A stretch of DNA of 64,000 bases from Fragilaria crotonensis (lineage: Eukaryota > Bacillariophyta > Fragilariophyceae > Fragilariales > Fragilariaceae). Below are positions 23,501 through 34,272 of the stretch, one piece after another. The notes under the pieces were generated by a model, which saw only the letters and a list, made by a program, of their open reading frames with translations, did not search any database and was not told the DNA's origin. A program made the position numbers and the translations under genes. Numbering within the stretch: the first letter of the stretch is position 1; each line of letters starts with the position of its first letter. Location of the stretch: positions 1 to 64,000 of the forward strand of contig JAKSYS010000242.1 of NCBI GenBank assembly GCA_022925895.1, in the 5' to 3' direction.

Positions 23501-23947
23501 CCAACAGAACTCGGGAAAGCACCAAGCATGGTGGACCTCGAATTGAATTGGAATAAGCTGACTGGAACTATTCCGACGGAGTTCTACCAATGGACTTCCC
23601 TCTCCCGTCTTGATCTTTTCCAGAATTATTTGAATGGAACCATTGCAACTGAGATCGGGTTACTGACAAATATGGCGGAGCTTCGACTCTCTCGAAATGA
23701 GTTTACGGGTACAATCCCCTTGGAAATTGTAAATCTCACCCAGATGGAATTGGCTTGGTTCCACAGCAACCTGTTCGTTGGCTCTGTTCCCTCGGGTTTG
23801 TGCCAGTACGTTCCCAAGCCCTTGATGGTTTTGCAAAGCGACTGCTTTCCTGAGGGAAGCTCACCAAACCCTTGTGACTGTTGTACGTCCTGTTGTAATC
23901 GAGACACGGAAATTTGCCTCATCATCGACGACAATACCGCTCCCTGA
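20570..23947 (+). CDS. LRR single-pass membrane protein (receptor-like), three exons
   Basis: Exons are 20570-20582, 20775-22946 and 23034-23947. The introns (192 and 87 bases) have GT-AG ends and keep the frame, giving 1032 residues. Exon 1 codes only for MSSS plus one base. A Ser/Thr/Pro-rich cytosolic region of about 550 residues carries several copies of a basic motif of the form RR..APAT.PGA. One membrane segment (about residues 554-578, IISGILLFVIVIVTVILGVV) follows the basic NRRFR, which suggests the C-terminus lies outside. The outer part has a cap with WRSC and DECTWAGVLC, then about eleven plant-type LRRs (L..N.LTGTIPTE...), and ends with NPCDCCTSCC. No kinase domain is present. It probably binds a ligand or partner at the surface, which is unproven. 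It is convergent with the kinase gene 167 bases away. Confidence 0.85.
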
Positions 23948-24114
23948 GCGCACTGTCCCATCTGTGGGGGCAAGACATACTACTCATACTGCTTAAAAAA
24001 ATTGCGTGAATTAGTGTGTGTATTCCGGTGAAGTACGGGGCATGCTCTGCATACGTCCTTATTCTATATATCTATCACTATCATCAAAACAAACAACAAG
24101 TGCAGGAGACAGCC

Positions 24115-25552
24115 TCATTTTGAACTGCTGCGTCGATCCGAACTTCCGGTCACGTTGGAAGAAAGTAGCGACGTAGTTTTTGACGATGTAGACTTCCAGT
24201 CATCCATGTTTTCCGACTCGTCTACTGAGCCCTTCCTCTTCGTCATTACCCGCCAAACCCCTTTCAGCTTGGAAGACCTCGCTGGTTTATTGACCTGTGG
24301 TTCGGTCTTTGACGGTGACGGGAGTAATTCAGGTGGTGGAGGTGGCGGTGGCAAAAACTCAGCAAGCCATGAATGCGCCAGACACTCTTCAGCAGTCATC
24401 CGTACTTCAGGATCGGTATGCAGAAGATTGGCGACAAACCGCTTTGCATTCTTAGAAACGCCCTGCCACTCCATGGGATGAAAGCTGTATTCGTTCTTGC
24501 ATATTTTCAGGTACAATGCATGCCTTTCGGTATCTTCATAGGGATGCACTCCCGTCAGCACGTAGAACATTAGAACACCAAAGCTCCACATGTCTGCCTG
24601 CGTATCATATGGAATTTGAGCAATAACTTCGGGAGCCATAAACATTGCTGTGCCGCAGCGTTCCGTGAGATTCAAAGGGTCCCCATCAGCATCCTGCAAC
24701 ACTCGCGCCGCCATTCCAAAATCTATGATAACAACTGTTGACATGTCTTGCGCATCCTTCAGAACAAGATTCTCAGGTTTAAGATTTCGATGGCAGATCT
24801 TTCTTTCGTGAAGATGGACCAGACCGTCCAAAAGGGACTTAGCCAACAACTTCCCTTCCATCTCATTCAACTTTTGCTTCTGCACGAGCGTCGTCAGAAG
24901 ATCACCACCCTCAGCAAAATCTAAGACAATGTAAAATCGTGTATCTTCGTCGAAAAACTCAACCAGCCCCGAAATGCTAGAAGGACCATCGCGGATTTGG
25001 CTGAGCATCGACACTTCCTGGTAGACCAAGTCCTCATCTTTTGGGGACAAATTTCGCTTGTTAATAATCTTTGCAGCAAAGCGTAATCCCGACGTTTTGT
25101 GAATGCACTCCCACACGTTCGATAACCTCCCCTTGTTGACCTTCAGCAATAGTGTTAGTTATGTACTCCAGTATAAACATTGTCGAAAGGGCCTTCCCAC
25201 CGCTGGTACGTACCTGTCGCGTCAAAACATACACCTGCTCGAAGAGCACCTTTGGTTCTTCGATAACGGATGCGTCGTCGTTGCGATCGTCGTCGACCAG
25301 TGAACGCAACTGATGCAGAGGGGTGGTATGTGCGGGGTATTCAGAGCGTTGCCGAGCTCGAAAGGGGGTGCTCCGCCTCGGTGTCTGATATGCTTCCTCC
25401 TCGTCGGCGTTGAAGGGCATGGCAGAGAAACTGGGATTGACAAGATCCTTCAGAGAAAAACAACCTGGAGGGGCATATGTCATGCTACAGCATCCATACG
25501 AATCCGCCTCAGTCAGGTCATGCACGACCGGATACAGAGTGTTGTAATTCAT
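24115..25552 (-). CDS. CAMK-like protein kinase with HRN in the catalytic loop, two exons
   Basis: Exon 1 is 25552-25214 and exon 2 is 25140-24115. A 73-base GTACGT...AAG intron keeps the frame, giving 454 residues. Residues 1 to about 105 are a leader without a known domain. The kinase domain spans about 108-370. The nucleotide loop reads NKGRLSNV with the first Gly replaced. Lys137 is present (FAAKII), as are DFG at 253-255 and MAPEV. The catalytic loop reads CHRNLKPENL, so the catalytic Asp is Asn232 (codon AAT). The C-lobe (DMWSFGVLMFYVLTGVHPYED) is CAMK-like. A run of seven Pro and a basic, Ser-rich tail follow. The enzyme class would phosphorylate Ser/Thr, but the HRN change predicts weak or no catalysis, so it may act as a pseudokinase scaffold. 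Confidence 0.85.
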
Positions 25553-25574
25553 GTCGAGGTGTTAATTTTCTGAA

Positions 25575-26920
25575 GTAGTCCACTGTTGTTGGAGTGCTGG
25601 CGCACAATTTCCTTCTGCTCCTTCAACCTGTAAGGAAACAAGGAAAGGAGGTGTATGATCTGTGGATATCAAGTCTTCAAACTAATATCTTTGCTGTTGC
25701 AAGCGCTTCTCCTTGAACCTCTTCAGTCGTCCGAGTTCGCGAGGTGTGCAAGAGAGGAGGATTCGAAAATGTGGTTGTGGTTTCTGGTATAGGGATGTTA
25801 TCTCCGATCCATCAGTTGGATCTCAACCGACAAATAAATATGTATGACGATGAATACATGTGTAAAATTTTAGTTACTATGTAATTTAGAAACATTTAGG
25901 GCATAACCGTCAATATCGCCCAAACACAACCATGGAAAGTTCCTTGGTTGGCTACTCGGAGTACCTTGGAACTTAGAACCACACGGTTTGGCTCGTGCTT
26001 CGTCATAAGAGAGAACTCATGTACTCCTATTCGTAGTATCATATGATCAGGGCTCAGAAGGTCTATGACTATGTCATATGATATGCATACACGTCATACG
26101 AGAGATCTTATACATACAGGATACAGGATACAGGATACTGTACAAGTAATAGTACGGAGTGCAATGAGACAGCACACACGTCAGAAGTCAAACAGGAGGA
26201 CGGCGATCACCTCTTGGTGACTGAAGATGGAGGCGAATTGACCCGAAATGGGATCGCGATTCGAAATACCTCGCAACACCAGTTATCTTCCATGGTATGA
26301 TTCCGAAGTCTATGGGCAGCATAGCATTTTCGTTGCTACCACGGTGCAGTTGCTGCTTCGCATATTTCTGTCGGCTTTACTAGTCGTTGGCGACGACAAG
26401 GTCCAATCTGCGTTACTCGAAGTAGAATGGATTTGCTCAGCCGTAAGCGTCGTGAAGGTCGCTTCTCGTATCCTAGTTTCTGGATGCAGTCGCGGGCGCA
26501 TGTGATCGGTGCGCGTTGGGACGACCGACTCGCATTGACAAGGTCCGAGGGAACACCGTCAGCGTCGCCAATAAAGGGAGGTTCCAAGCAGTTGGCTGAC
26601 ACAGTGCGATCCTCCAATGCATGAGTCACTCCAGTTTGCAGACGGAGGTGAAGGCTGTTGTGGCTTGTGGCATCATTCTCTACTACTCTACTACTCCACT
26701 AGAAAACCAATTAAACCAATACAGCGTACAGGGTACAGGCTACTGTAGAGAATAGAACGTCTACAGCAGTAATCAGTACAAGTATCTGGAGTACCTGGCA
26801 CCGGTGGTACTGTAAATTGTAAATTCAGACGGTTTTCTGGTGGAAATGCGTATTATGCGAGTCCATGTTATGTTTTCAATTTTCAAGATGATACTAACAA
26901 GACAGACTGACATTGATCTC
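25575..26920. other. intergenic stretch with GTAC patches and a short tandem repeat
   Basis: No supported gene was found. ACAGGAT is repeated three times in tandem at about 26115-26137. GTAC-rich patches lie at 26030-26160 and 26690-26830. A 5' exon of the JmjC gene should lie here but could not be placed. Confidence 0.5.
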
Positions 26921-26924
26921 GTAG

Positions 26925-28086
26925 TTGTCTCGTTTTGAGTGATGCTCTATGGGAGCACTTTGGAAAAGTTGGCATGTTTGAAAGTGGTAAAGATAAGCGC
27001 TGTTATGGAAACACAATTGAATACTCCATCAATCGGGCCAAGCACAATTTGTGCCCAACCAGAAACCCGTCAGATTGGACAGGGGCGGATGCTCATGAAC
27101 AGATGAGTTCTCTTGGAAGTTTCACCGACACGTCGGTCACTCTAGGATCTGGTAAAGTATTCCATGATAACACATCGCGGTTCCCGTCCTCAGCGTTTGA
27201 CAAGGACTTGGACGGCGACACGCTTCCGAATGTTCCTGTAGTACTGACTGGATGTTGCGACGATTGGAAAGCGTTTTCCTCCCCCGGATGTTCCTGGAAC
27301 CTCGATGATCTGGCTTCTAGATACTCCCCGCTTGTCTCGTTGGATGGCGGACCTTCCTTTGCCAGGATGTCAATTTGTAGTGCGAAAGTATCTCTGTCAG
27401 AGTACAAACGATACTGTGCCAACAATGCGGACGCCGACAGTGCACCACTCTACGTCTTTGATCCAGATTTTCTTTCACCCGATTCAACATTTTGCAATGG
27501 CGATTCCGTGCAGGACGAGTTTACGATACCGCCCTGTTTCTCTCACGATGAAATGGCGTGCTGCAACGGTTCGAGGTTCCGACCACTGCCTCCAGCTTGG
27601 CTGCTCGTGGGGGCTGCTCGCAGTGGTACACCTATCCATAATCATCCCATGACAGTTGCTTGGAATGCCCTGCTCTCTGGATGCAAGTTATGGTGCTGTC
27701 TTCCACCAACAGTACCGGAAAGTAGGTTACTACTGAACAACAATACGACCGACCGGCATTTCGATTCTGGCGAGGGCGAAGATGACGATGGTCACGATGA
27801 TGAATTTTTTGATTTGTCCGCACTTCAGTGGTTTGAACAGTGCGATCCTCTGTCTGAGAATACCTTTATTATTGTCCAACATCCAGGCGAAGTGGTGTTC
27901 GTCCCTGTCGGTTGGTTCCATGTGGTCTTGAACGTCACAACGTCCACTGCCATATCCATGAGTTTAACACTCAGAAAGGATCTTCCCGACATCCTCTCCA
28001 TGCTAGCCGAAACTGATACCGAGTTTGCTGTGTTTTGGAAGAAACGGCGAGAAGAACAACCAGTACAATCACAATCAAAACCGTAA
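26925..28086 (+). CDS. JmjC/cupin_8-type protein, 5' exon missing
   Basis: The frame opens after an intron-like acceptor (CTCGTAG at 26924) with CLVLSDALWEHF. This looks like the end of an F-box, so the true start lies in an unplaced upstream exon. The body resembles JMJD6-type oxygenases. It has LLVGAARSGTPIHNHP and WNALLSGCKLWCCLPP, where human JMJD6 has RSGTGIHID and a Lys that holds 2-oxoglutarate. It then has PGEVVFVPVGWFHVVLN with the distal His. The Lys in GCKLW and the distal His are kept. The second metal ligand is His rather than Asp or Glu (IHNH; codon CAT). If active it would oxidise protein side chains or RNA-linked targets in the nucleus or cytosol; this is inferred from the family. 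No frame breaks are visible. Confidence 0.75.
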
Positions 28087-28089
28087 CCG

Positions 28090-28970
28090 GGCGGTGGGCA
28101 TGGCAACAAAATGTCAAATGCCAACCGGGAAGTATTCCTTCTGGCGGCGGCATTGTTACCCGCCAAGCCGCTGCGCCGGGAAAACGCAACTTTTCAGCTA
28201 AGACATGTTAAATCGTTTGAAATATAGTCCTACTAGGGTTTCATTCTATGCACATTGGAGAGCCACGCTTACTATTGGAACAATCTTGGCGGTTAGCGTC
28301 GAGATCTCTACTAGAAGCAGCGAAGCCACCAATTGACGCTGTGCGTCGGTAACATCAACGCGGAGCTAGCAACCACTAGTCATTTCCTACTTGAAATAGA
28401 CAGTAAGGTCAGAGTGGCGGATAGCACGTTTGTGAGCTTCGCCGTATTGGAGGACTACCGGAAGTAGTCACATCTATCAACAGCATTTTCCACTCAACTT
28501 AATCCGTTGGTACTGTAATATCATGAAATGACGGACTGGTACGTACAAGCGGTTCTACTAGTACCGTATTGACAGGGAATTCGGAGTTTGGACGACACCC
28601 CCCTACGGGATACGGGAGCACTTGCCTACTCCGAGAACTCTGGAGCTCTGGAGCCTGGAGTAGATCTTTAGATCCCCAGGGTTTGTCAGATGGCACGTAC
28701 GGTTTTCCAGTGCACTGTCAGATGGTTGTCAGATGAATTCTGATAAAACCTTGGGATCACGTTGATCCTCCTTCATGTAGCAACTCTGTAGATGTTGTAC
28801 TAGACAATGCATTGGGATCTTTGACCTCTCCCGGTCTGTCAGATTTTTTTATGACAACCCTGACACCTGGCAGACTAACTTAGTATCGTATTGCTCAAAC
28901 ATCGAAATCACAATAATTAAGTCACACATCTCCTTTGCAAGCTGAGTAGGGGAACCTTTGATTCAGAATC
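28090..28970. other. intergenic stretch with TGTCAGAT copies
   Basis: No supported gene was found. TGTCAGAT or close forms occur at about 28685, 28717, 28727 and 28839. A GGTTGTCAGAT...TCTGA..AAAACC arrangement near 28725 recurs at about 32352, on the far side of the Crypton-like element. Confidence 0.4.
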
Positions 28971-28973
28971 ACC

Positions 28974-29963
28974 ATGAATGTAAACAGAGAAGCAGCAGAG
29001 GCAACAGCAAACAACGACAGGCATCCCGAAACAATCAAATCGTACCAAGGGATAATCAAACGGATGAAAGATTTTGCACAACAAAACGAGAACTGGGGTG
29101 AGGGTATATTTGATGATCCACCACTCCCAGATGAGTTTATCAAGGAATTCATGGGCATGCAGTCCCAACAGAAGGATGATGGTTCAGTCAGAACTGCGTC
29201 AACACTCAGAAAAAATGTGTCGGCACTGAAATGGTGGTACAGCACACAAGAGCCAGTGGTCAGGGTGTCTGCTGACCTCGATACTTTTCTTGCACGGTTC
29301 AATAAGGGGCACAAGAGAAAGATTGCTAACCTCAAGGCAGATGGAACAATGGACCAGCATGAAGGGAAAGTTGGTTACTCATTCACTGCCTTTGTATTTC
29401 TTGCAAAACTTTTTTTCGAGGATTTTGGAACTGCGACAAATTATGCACACCTTTTCTTTGTCCTTACATGGAATCTCATTGCAAGGGCGATCACAGTAGC
29501 AAACATGAAGTACGATTTCATTCACATGGATAATGACATGATTGTGGTCCTTCCGCCACGAAGCAAAACTGACCAAGCAGGAGAACGGGTTGAAGGAAAG
29601 CATATTGCAGCAAATCCTTTCAATCCTGTTATTTGTCCAGTTTTATCACTTGCGAGACATGTGTTTAGTGATGGCAGCCGAACAAGGTACAGCAGTGTTT
29701 TCACTCGAGATGCATATGACCGATTTGGAGAAGTATTTTTTGATACTGTGCGATCTGAGAGGGCACAAGAATACCTTCAGGTGAGCGGAAACAAGCTTGG
29801 AAAGCACTCTGGGCGCAAGGCTGGAGCAACGTATTGTGCATCATTTCCCGGAGGCCCAGATCGCGATGCAATTTGTCAACGTGCAGATTGGTCACTGGGT
29901 GGAGTCCGTGATCGGTATATTACAGCTGTTAACAATGGAAATGACCAATTTGTGGCTCGGTAA
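28974..29963 (+). CDS. Crypton tyrosine recombinase
   Basis: The 329-residue protein has an N-terminal SAM-like core-binding domain (HPETIKSYQGIIKRMKDFAQ, STLRKNVSALKWWYS). The catalytic domain has the first Arg in LIARAITVANMKYD, a Lys in RSKTDQAGE, H-x-x-R in GKHSGRKAGATY, a Trp in QRADWSLGG and the nucleophile Tyr in VRDRYITA. All key residues appear present, so the enzyme could be active. It would cut and join DNA through a 3'-phosphotyrosine intermediate. The ATG at 28974 is preceded by non-coding sequence and gives a full-length N-domain. The stop TAA at 29961-29963 shares its last base with the ATG of the next frame. Confidence 0.85.
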   Translation: MNVNREAAEATANNDRHPETIKSYQGIIKRMKDFAQQNENWGEGIFDDPPLPDEFIKEFMGMQSQQKDDGSVRTASTLRKNVSALKWWYSTQEPVVRVSADLDTFLARFNKGHKRKIANLKADGTMDQHEGKVGYSFTAFVFLAKLFFEDFGTATNYAHLFFVLTWNLIARAITVANMKYDFIHMDNDMIVVLPPRSKTDQAGERVEGKHIAANPFNPVICPVLSLARHVFSDGSRTRYSSVFTRDAYDRFGEVFFDTVRSERAQEYLQVSGNKLGKHSGRKAGATYCASFPGGPDRDAICQRADWSLGGVRDRYITAVNNGNDQFVAR

Positions 29964-30922
29964 TGTCAGGGCTTGACTTTCAATCAGCATCATTTGCCAC
30001 CCTTCCACCGCATTTCAGCCTGGATGATGTTGCTGAGATTTCGGTCATCTTGAATTCTGTAATAGACGTTGGTGCCTATCCCGAGCAATTTCAGGGATGC
30101 CTGCCATGTCTTCTAGCCACACTGGCATATCATTATGACTACCTTGATCAGACACTTGGTCAGCATGATCGCTTACGCTCATCTAGGTTGTGGACATCCG
30201 GACACCTGCCAAACTTGCAAATGAAAGTATTACTCGGGAACGGACACTGTAAAGCAACAGGAATGACGGCAACAGGTGTACCACCGCATATTGTTCAAGT
30301 TGTTGCAACAGAGCAGATAAAGGAGACATTGATTCAACAAGTACAAGAAATCCGTGGTGATATTGCTGAAGTACCCGAGAAAATGTGCGCGCAGTTGCTG
30401 CAGCAATTTGAAGTCAACGGTGCATTACCCATGACATTTGCCAATGTTCAGTCTATGCTAACGACAATGCAAGAGCAGCTTTTAAAGCAACTCAGAGAGG
30501 CAGGAAAGGGATCGGAGGAACGGTCAAATGCCTCTGAAGCTCCAACTCGGAGAGTTGTGAAGTGGCTCACTTGGTATCATCCCGATCGTGGTAAATTCTT
30601 CAAGGTGCCCCCAGACTTTGCATTCCCGCAGACATTGACAGTAAAGCCGTGCTGGGATCTATTCTTGCATGGCAATGAACTCCTGAGGATAAGGCCATAT
30701 CGACTGTTGGACAATGAGGACATGAGAACACATGCAGACCGATGCCGGTTGTCTAACATGAAGGTAGTTTGCAAATTCATAATTCAGCATGTCCACGGAA
30801 GTGATGCTGATGAGAACAATGGAAGGACTGCTGATGTGCTCGATTCACAACCCGAGATAACTGACAATTTGTTTGCTGGTGCCTGGCCACTGGCCGTAGG
30901 AAAGCTTACAAAAAAAGAATGA
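29963..30922 (+). CDS. Crypton second ORF with GCR1_C-like domain
   Basis: The 319-residue protein starts at an ATG overlapping the recombinase stop by one base. The middle is helical and probably a coiled coil (EQIKETLIQQVQEIRGDIAE, MLTTMQEQLLKQLREAGKG). The C-terminal part reads WYHPDRGKFFKVPPDF, then TLTVKPCWDLFLHGN, IRPYRLL and RLSNMKVVCKFI. This follows the GCR1_C pattern seen at the end of Crypton recombinases (W.....R.VP..F.FP......W..W..G......P...L). It probably binds DNA at element ends. It is in the -1 frame relative to the recombinase. Production by stop-restart, by frameshifting, or from its own transcript are all possible. No slippery heptamer was seen in the short overlap. Confidence 0.7.
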   Translation: MSGLDFQSASFATLPPHFSLDDVAEISVILNSVIDVGAYPEQFQGCLPCLLATLAYHYDYLDQTLGQHDRLRSSRLWTSGHLPNLQMKVLLGNGHCKATGMTATGVPPHIVQVVATEQIKETLIQQVQEIRGDIAEVPEKMCAQLLQQFEVNGALPMTFANVQSMLTTMQEQLLKQLREAGKGSEERSNASEAPTRRVVKWLTWYHPDRGKFFKVPPDFAFPQTLTVKPCWDLFLHGNELLRIRPYRLLDNEDMRTHADRCRLSNMKVVCKFIIQHVHGSDADENNGRTADVLDSQPEITDNLFAGAWPLAVGKLTKKE

Positions 30923-30924
30923 CC

Positions 30925-31680
30925 GTCGAGAGAAGATTAGGGGGGATTTGGTGATGACTACAGTGTACAACCTCATACGAAAGTATCGACGATCCGGGCA
31001 AGAGTGATTTTCAGGGCAAGATTTGCATTTAATTTTCAGGGCAAGAGTTGTATTAAATACTGATTCAAGTTATATCGTTGCTATACATAATGATGGTTGT
31101 CTCCGGCCTTCTTGAATGTTTGGACAAGATTTGATTGAATCCAGTCTTCATTTATCCATTGAGCACCAGAATCTGGTTACAAATCCAATAAAGAACTCTT
31201 GGGAAAGTATGGCACATTATTGACTGGGCGCTCCCGCGAGCAGTTTGAAATAAAAATTTGGATTTTTGATGCCCTTCACTGATATCTTATCTCTCCGGTC
31301 ACCATGCTCCTGGATAAAAGATAGATTAGACGAGAACGTACATGAATGCAAAGGCAAGTGAATGTCATGCGTGCAAATCATCCTCGCACCTTGACAAGAA
31401 TATTATTGAGAATTGACTTTTTGCAGGAAAGTTGCTTCACGCACCAATCAGACACAACATCCTCCAAGCCTGATTGTTGCTACCGCATACAAATCACCTT
31501 ACAAGAAGCAACCGGACATAGTTCAGGGACAAAGTGATGCCTTTGCTTCTTTTCAATGAGGAACAAAGTGCTGTTTTGTTTGTTGTCATTTGCAATGAGT
31601 AAAGTGTTGTGCTATAATCATAGTACTGCATGATGCGGGTCCGAGTCAAATGCATCATGATGAATGGTGCTTGAGTGCAA
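30925..31680. other. intergenic stretch after the Crypton-like element
   Basis: No supported gene was found. TTTTCAGGGCAAGA occurs twice at about 31011-31047 as a short direct repeat, which may belong to the element's 3' region. Confidence 0.4.
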
Positions 31681-31683
31681 ATT

Positions 31684-32170
31684 ATTTGATTGGCCAAATC
31701 GATTGAATGCTTAAGTATTCCAGTCACTAAGTAATTTCCAATGTCAATCTAAATAAAATTTCACTTATCTAAGTAGGGGGCATACTTAAGTATTCCAGTC
31801 ACTAAGTATTTTCCAATGTCAATCTAAATAAAATTTCACGCATCTAAGTAAAGGGCAGTAGATTTGGTTTGATTTAACTCCTTTGAGTTTCAGAAAATTA
31901 TTTGATTGGCCAAATCAATTGGTAACTTAAGGAGCCCCATCTTTAAGTATTTGCAGTTGCAACTGTAAGTAAAATCAATGTACTGCCTTTCGGTTTCAGA
32001 AAAACATTTGATTGGTTAAATTAGTTGCTTACTTAAGGATTCCTCACTTGTAAGTATTGGCCTTTGCTCATGTAATTAAAATAGCTGACTTGTGTTTGAT
32101 TTGCAAACTCATTCTAAGTAAAACTGATGTACTGCGTTTTAGTTTCAGGAAAATATTTGATTGGCCAAAA
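31684..32170. repeat. degenerate tandem array with ATTTGATTGGCCAAAT
   Basis: ATTTGATTGGCCAAAT or a close form occurs at 31684, 31900, 32006 and 32155. Three copies are preceded by GTTTCAG(A/G)AAA. Within the first unit, a 75-base segment starting TTAAGTATTCCAGTCACTAA at 31711 is repeated at 31786 with few changes. The array is AT-rich and has no coding sense. It may be a decayed satellite or the tail of a transposon. Confidence 0.75.
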
Positions 32171-32199
32171 TAATTGCGAGCTGACGCAACGCACTCTAC

Positions 32200-32960
32200 A
32201 CTCTACACTAAATAATGCCGGTACTGTACAAGGACATACATAGGATGTACATGTACCGGCACTGGGAGCTGGGACTACTTCCAGTGCCGCTCGAATACAG
32301 TACTGTGTACTGTGCATTCCTCTACTGGAGCGGACGTATTGGAGCTTTCGACGGTTGTCAGATAGCATCTGACAAAACCCGTGGGTTATAAGATCTTACT
32401 AGGTCTACTGGTACTCGTACTACTGCATGACTTAGGATGTGGGATGTGGTGCAAGATTCCTGCATTAATGTAAATGGTACCAGGTACGTTGTCGTCGTTC
32501 CTGCATAAATGTAAATCGTATTCGTCGGTCCCACGCCCCCATTTCCCAGGGCGTACAGTGTAGCCAAGGTACCAGGTACTTCGAGCCTTGTGGACCTGGA
32601 GTTGAACTCCTGTTGATTCTGTGTTCAGTTCCTATCATGGTCCTGTATCATAGACATCATGAATCAAGATGGTATCGTCATCACATGTCTCATGACAGGT
32701 TGGCTGCCATAAGACTATTCCCGAGAAATCTTTTGCATGATGGCTAAAAAATCCTTCACCTGTCCAACAGCCTGCACCACTGTTGACAACAGGCGACTCA
32801 CAGACAGCTCCAAGTACTACGGTACGCTACATTCCCACGGCCAATACAGTAACAGATTTCACTGCTACGTACTCCGGAGTCCGGAGTATACCTCATAACT
32901 CACATGATTCGCAGTGCTATGGTCTAGTACTCGAGTACTGTTGTATTCCGGAGTTCGGAC
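32200..32960. repeat. GTAC-rich intergenic island
   Basis: Many GTAC-centred palindromes (GGTACC, AGTACT) and CTCCGGAG words fill this stretch. No coding sense was seen. Confidence 0.65.
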
Positions 32961-33006
32961 TGTGAAGTCCACAGTAGTGGCAGCTTCTGATCGTCGACGC
33001 TTACGA

Positions 33007-33038
33007 GTACCACCTAAAAACTGCTTAGAACCAATAAT
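33007..33038 (+). repeat. left inverted repeat of the 19.7-kb complex
   Basis: It matches 52699-52730 perfectly in reverse complement over 32 bases. The inner end, CTTAGAACCAATAAT, also pairs with 33207-33222, so this copy might alternatively bound a 216-base MITE-like unit. Confidence 0.75.
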
Positions 33039-33947
33039 TTAACGCATGTTACGACTCAAATTATGTGTTTCAATAACCTTCCCACTCCATTTCCGTTCTG
33101 TTAAGCATTCTTCTCCTCATAATTCTATATGCTACAATTGAATCATTCTTGTACTGGCGTAGATATTCATTGAGGTATCGAACAATTGCATCGCCTCATT
33201 TTGTGATTATTGGTTCTAAGTGATACATAAAAATTAATCCATGCATGAAAATCAATTTATATGTGCGCGCGTAATTTTTTTCACACGTTCTCCGAAAATC
33301 ATGCTAATTCTTGTTCTACTGTTACGCTGCGATCAACGTGAGTCTTGTACCAACCTGGGACTTGAAAGTTTCATGCAACCTGGGACTCCTTGCCGTTGTG
33401 TGGCAAAACAACACGAGTTGCTCCACACAAAAACACAATTCTTGTTCGCTTCGCTCTTTCATTCAAGACAACAACGAGTACACTGCTTTGTTGCTCACTT
33501 CGTCTGCTGCAACAGCAGTTCCTAAAGAATTGTTCCTACATCATTTGAAACTACAATTGGCTGAGGAGGATTCATCCCTCATCAGAAGGTTGGGGCTTTT
33601 ACAGTTGGACATAAATGGTACAATTTTGTAGTTTTCAATGGTACATTTCCTACAAAACTTCACATGTCTACAGTACATGCTGTAAAAAATTGTATCATTT
33701 TGAATTTGAATGAATCTTTTTTGTTTGGCGCGTCACAAGTGCTACACATGACAAACTAACATCGCGTTTCCGTTACACTTTTCTTCCCTCCCACCGGCAG
33801 TGATTTCCCGCCCCCACAGATGTTACGACTATGTATAAAATACACTCCAATGATAACAATCCACAGTCGTTATTTAAAAAGAATGCACACTACCTACATA
33901 ACGATCTCACCGCTCACTCCATTGCCTTACTCACAAGATCAGCATCG

Positions 33948-34272
33948 ATGAATCCACCAGGCCGCAGGAACACTGACACACATTTGTCTGCTGATGGCAA
34001 GAAGCGAAAACACTCTAATCACTCTTGCACCACACTGAAGGAACGCTGTCCCTCCTGTGGTCGAGAGGTCAGGTTGGTCAAATGTCACGACACCTTTCCA
34101 CCAATCAGCAATGCGTTGAGGACTACCCCAGGGATGGTGTCCCTGAATGCACCAACACCATTGTTCGTGCAAGTGTTCCAGCAAGAACTGCAATTGAGGG
34201 ACAATGCCTCCCGGACTCAAACAGGCACACCACCTCTCACTCCATCACAAACAGATTTGTGGAACCAGTTGA
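33948..34272 (+). pseudogene. N-terminal zinc-finger segment of the Plavaka-like gene
   Basis: The ATG at 33948 opens MNPPGRRNTDTHLS, followed by CPSCGREVRLVKCHDTF, a zinc-finger-like Cys pattern such as Plavaka proteins have at their N-terminus. The frame runs to 34304 but does not connect to the main transposase frame, which is closed by a stop at 34270-34272. A frameshift or an unrecognised intron must separate them. Confidence 0.45.

Larger units (their letters stand above)
28974..30922 (+). mobile_element. Crypton-like tyrosine-recombinase DNA transposon
   Basis: Two intact frames overlap as TAATG: a tyrosine recombinase and a second protein ending in a GCR1_C-like DNA-binding domain. 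These two domains are the hallmark of Cryptons, where they are normally fused in one protein. The outer ends are not visible. Cryptons lack long terminal repeats and make little or no target duplication, so the limits given are only the coding limits. Confidence 0.75.

Noticed and set aside
26248-26505. 85-codon plus-strand frame as first exon of the JmjC gene
   Set aside because: It has no F-box-like text and no splice donor that fits the acceptor at 26924.
29941-29966. -1 slippery site at the Crypton ORF junction
   Set aside because: No X-XXY-YYZ heptamer occurs in the short window where a shift could join the frames.
31711-32170. CRISPR-like array
   Set aside because: Units are long, degenerate and unevenly spaced, with no unique spacers, and the genome is eukaryotic.
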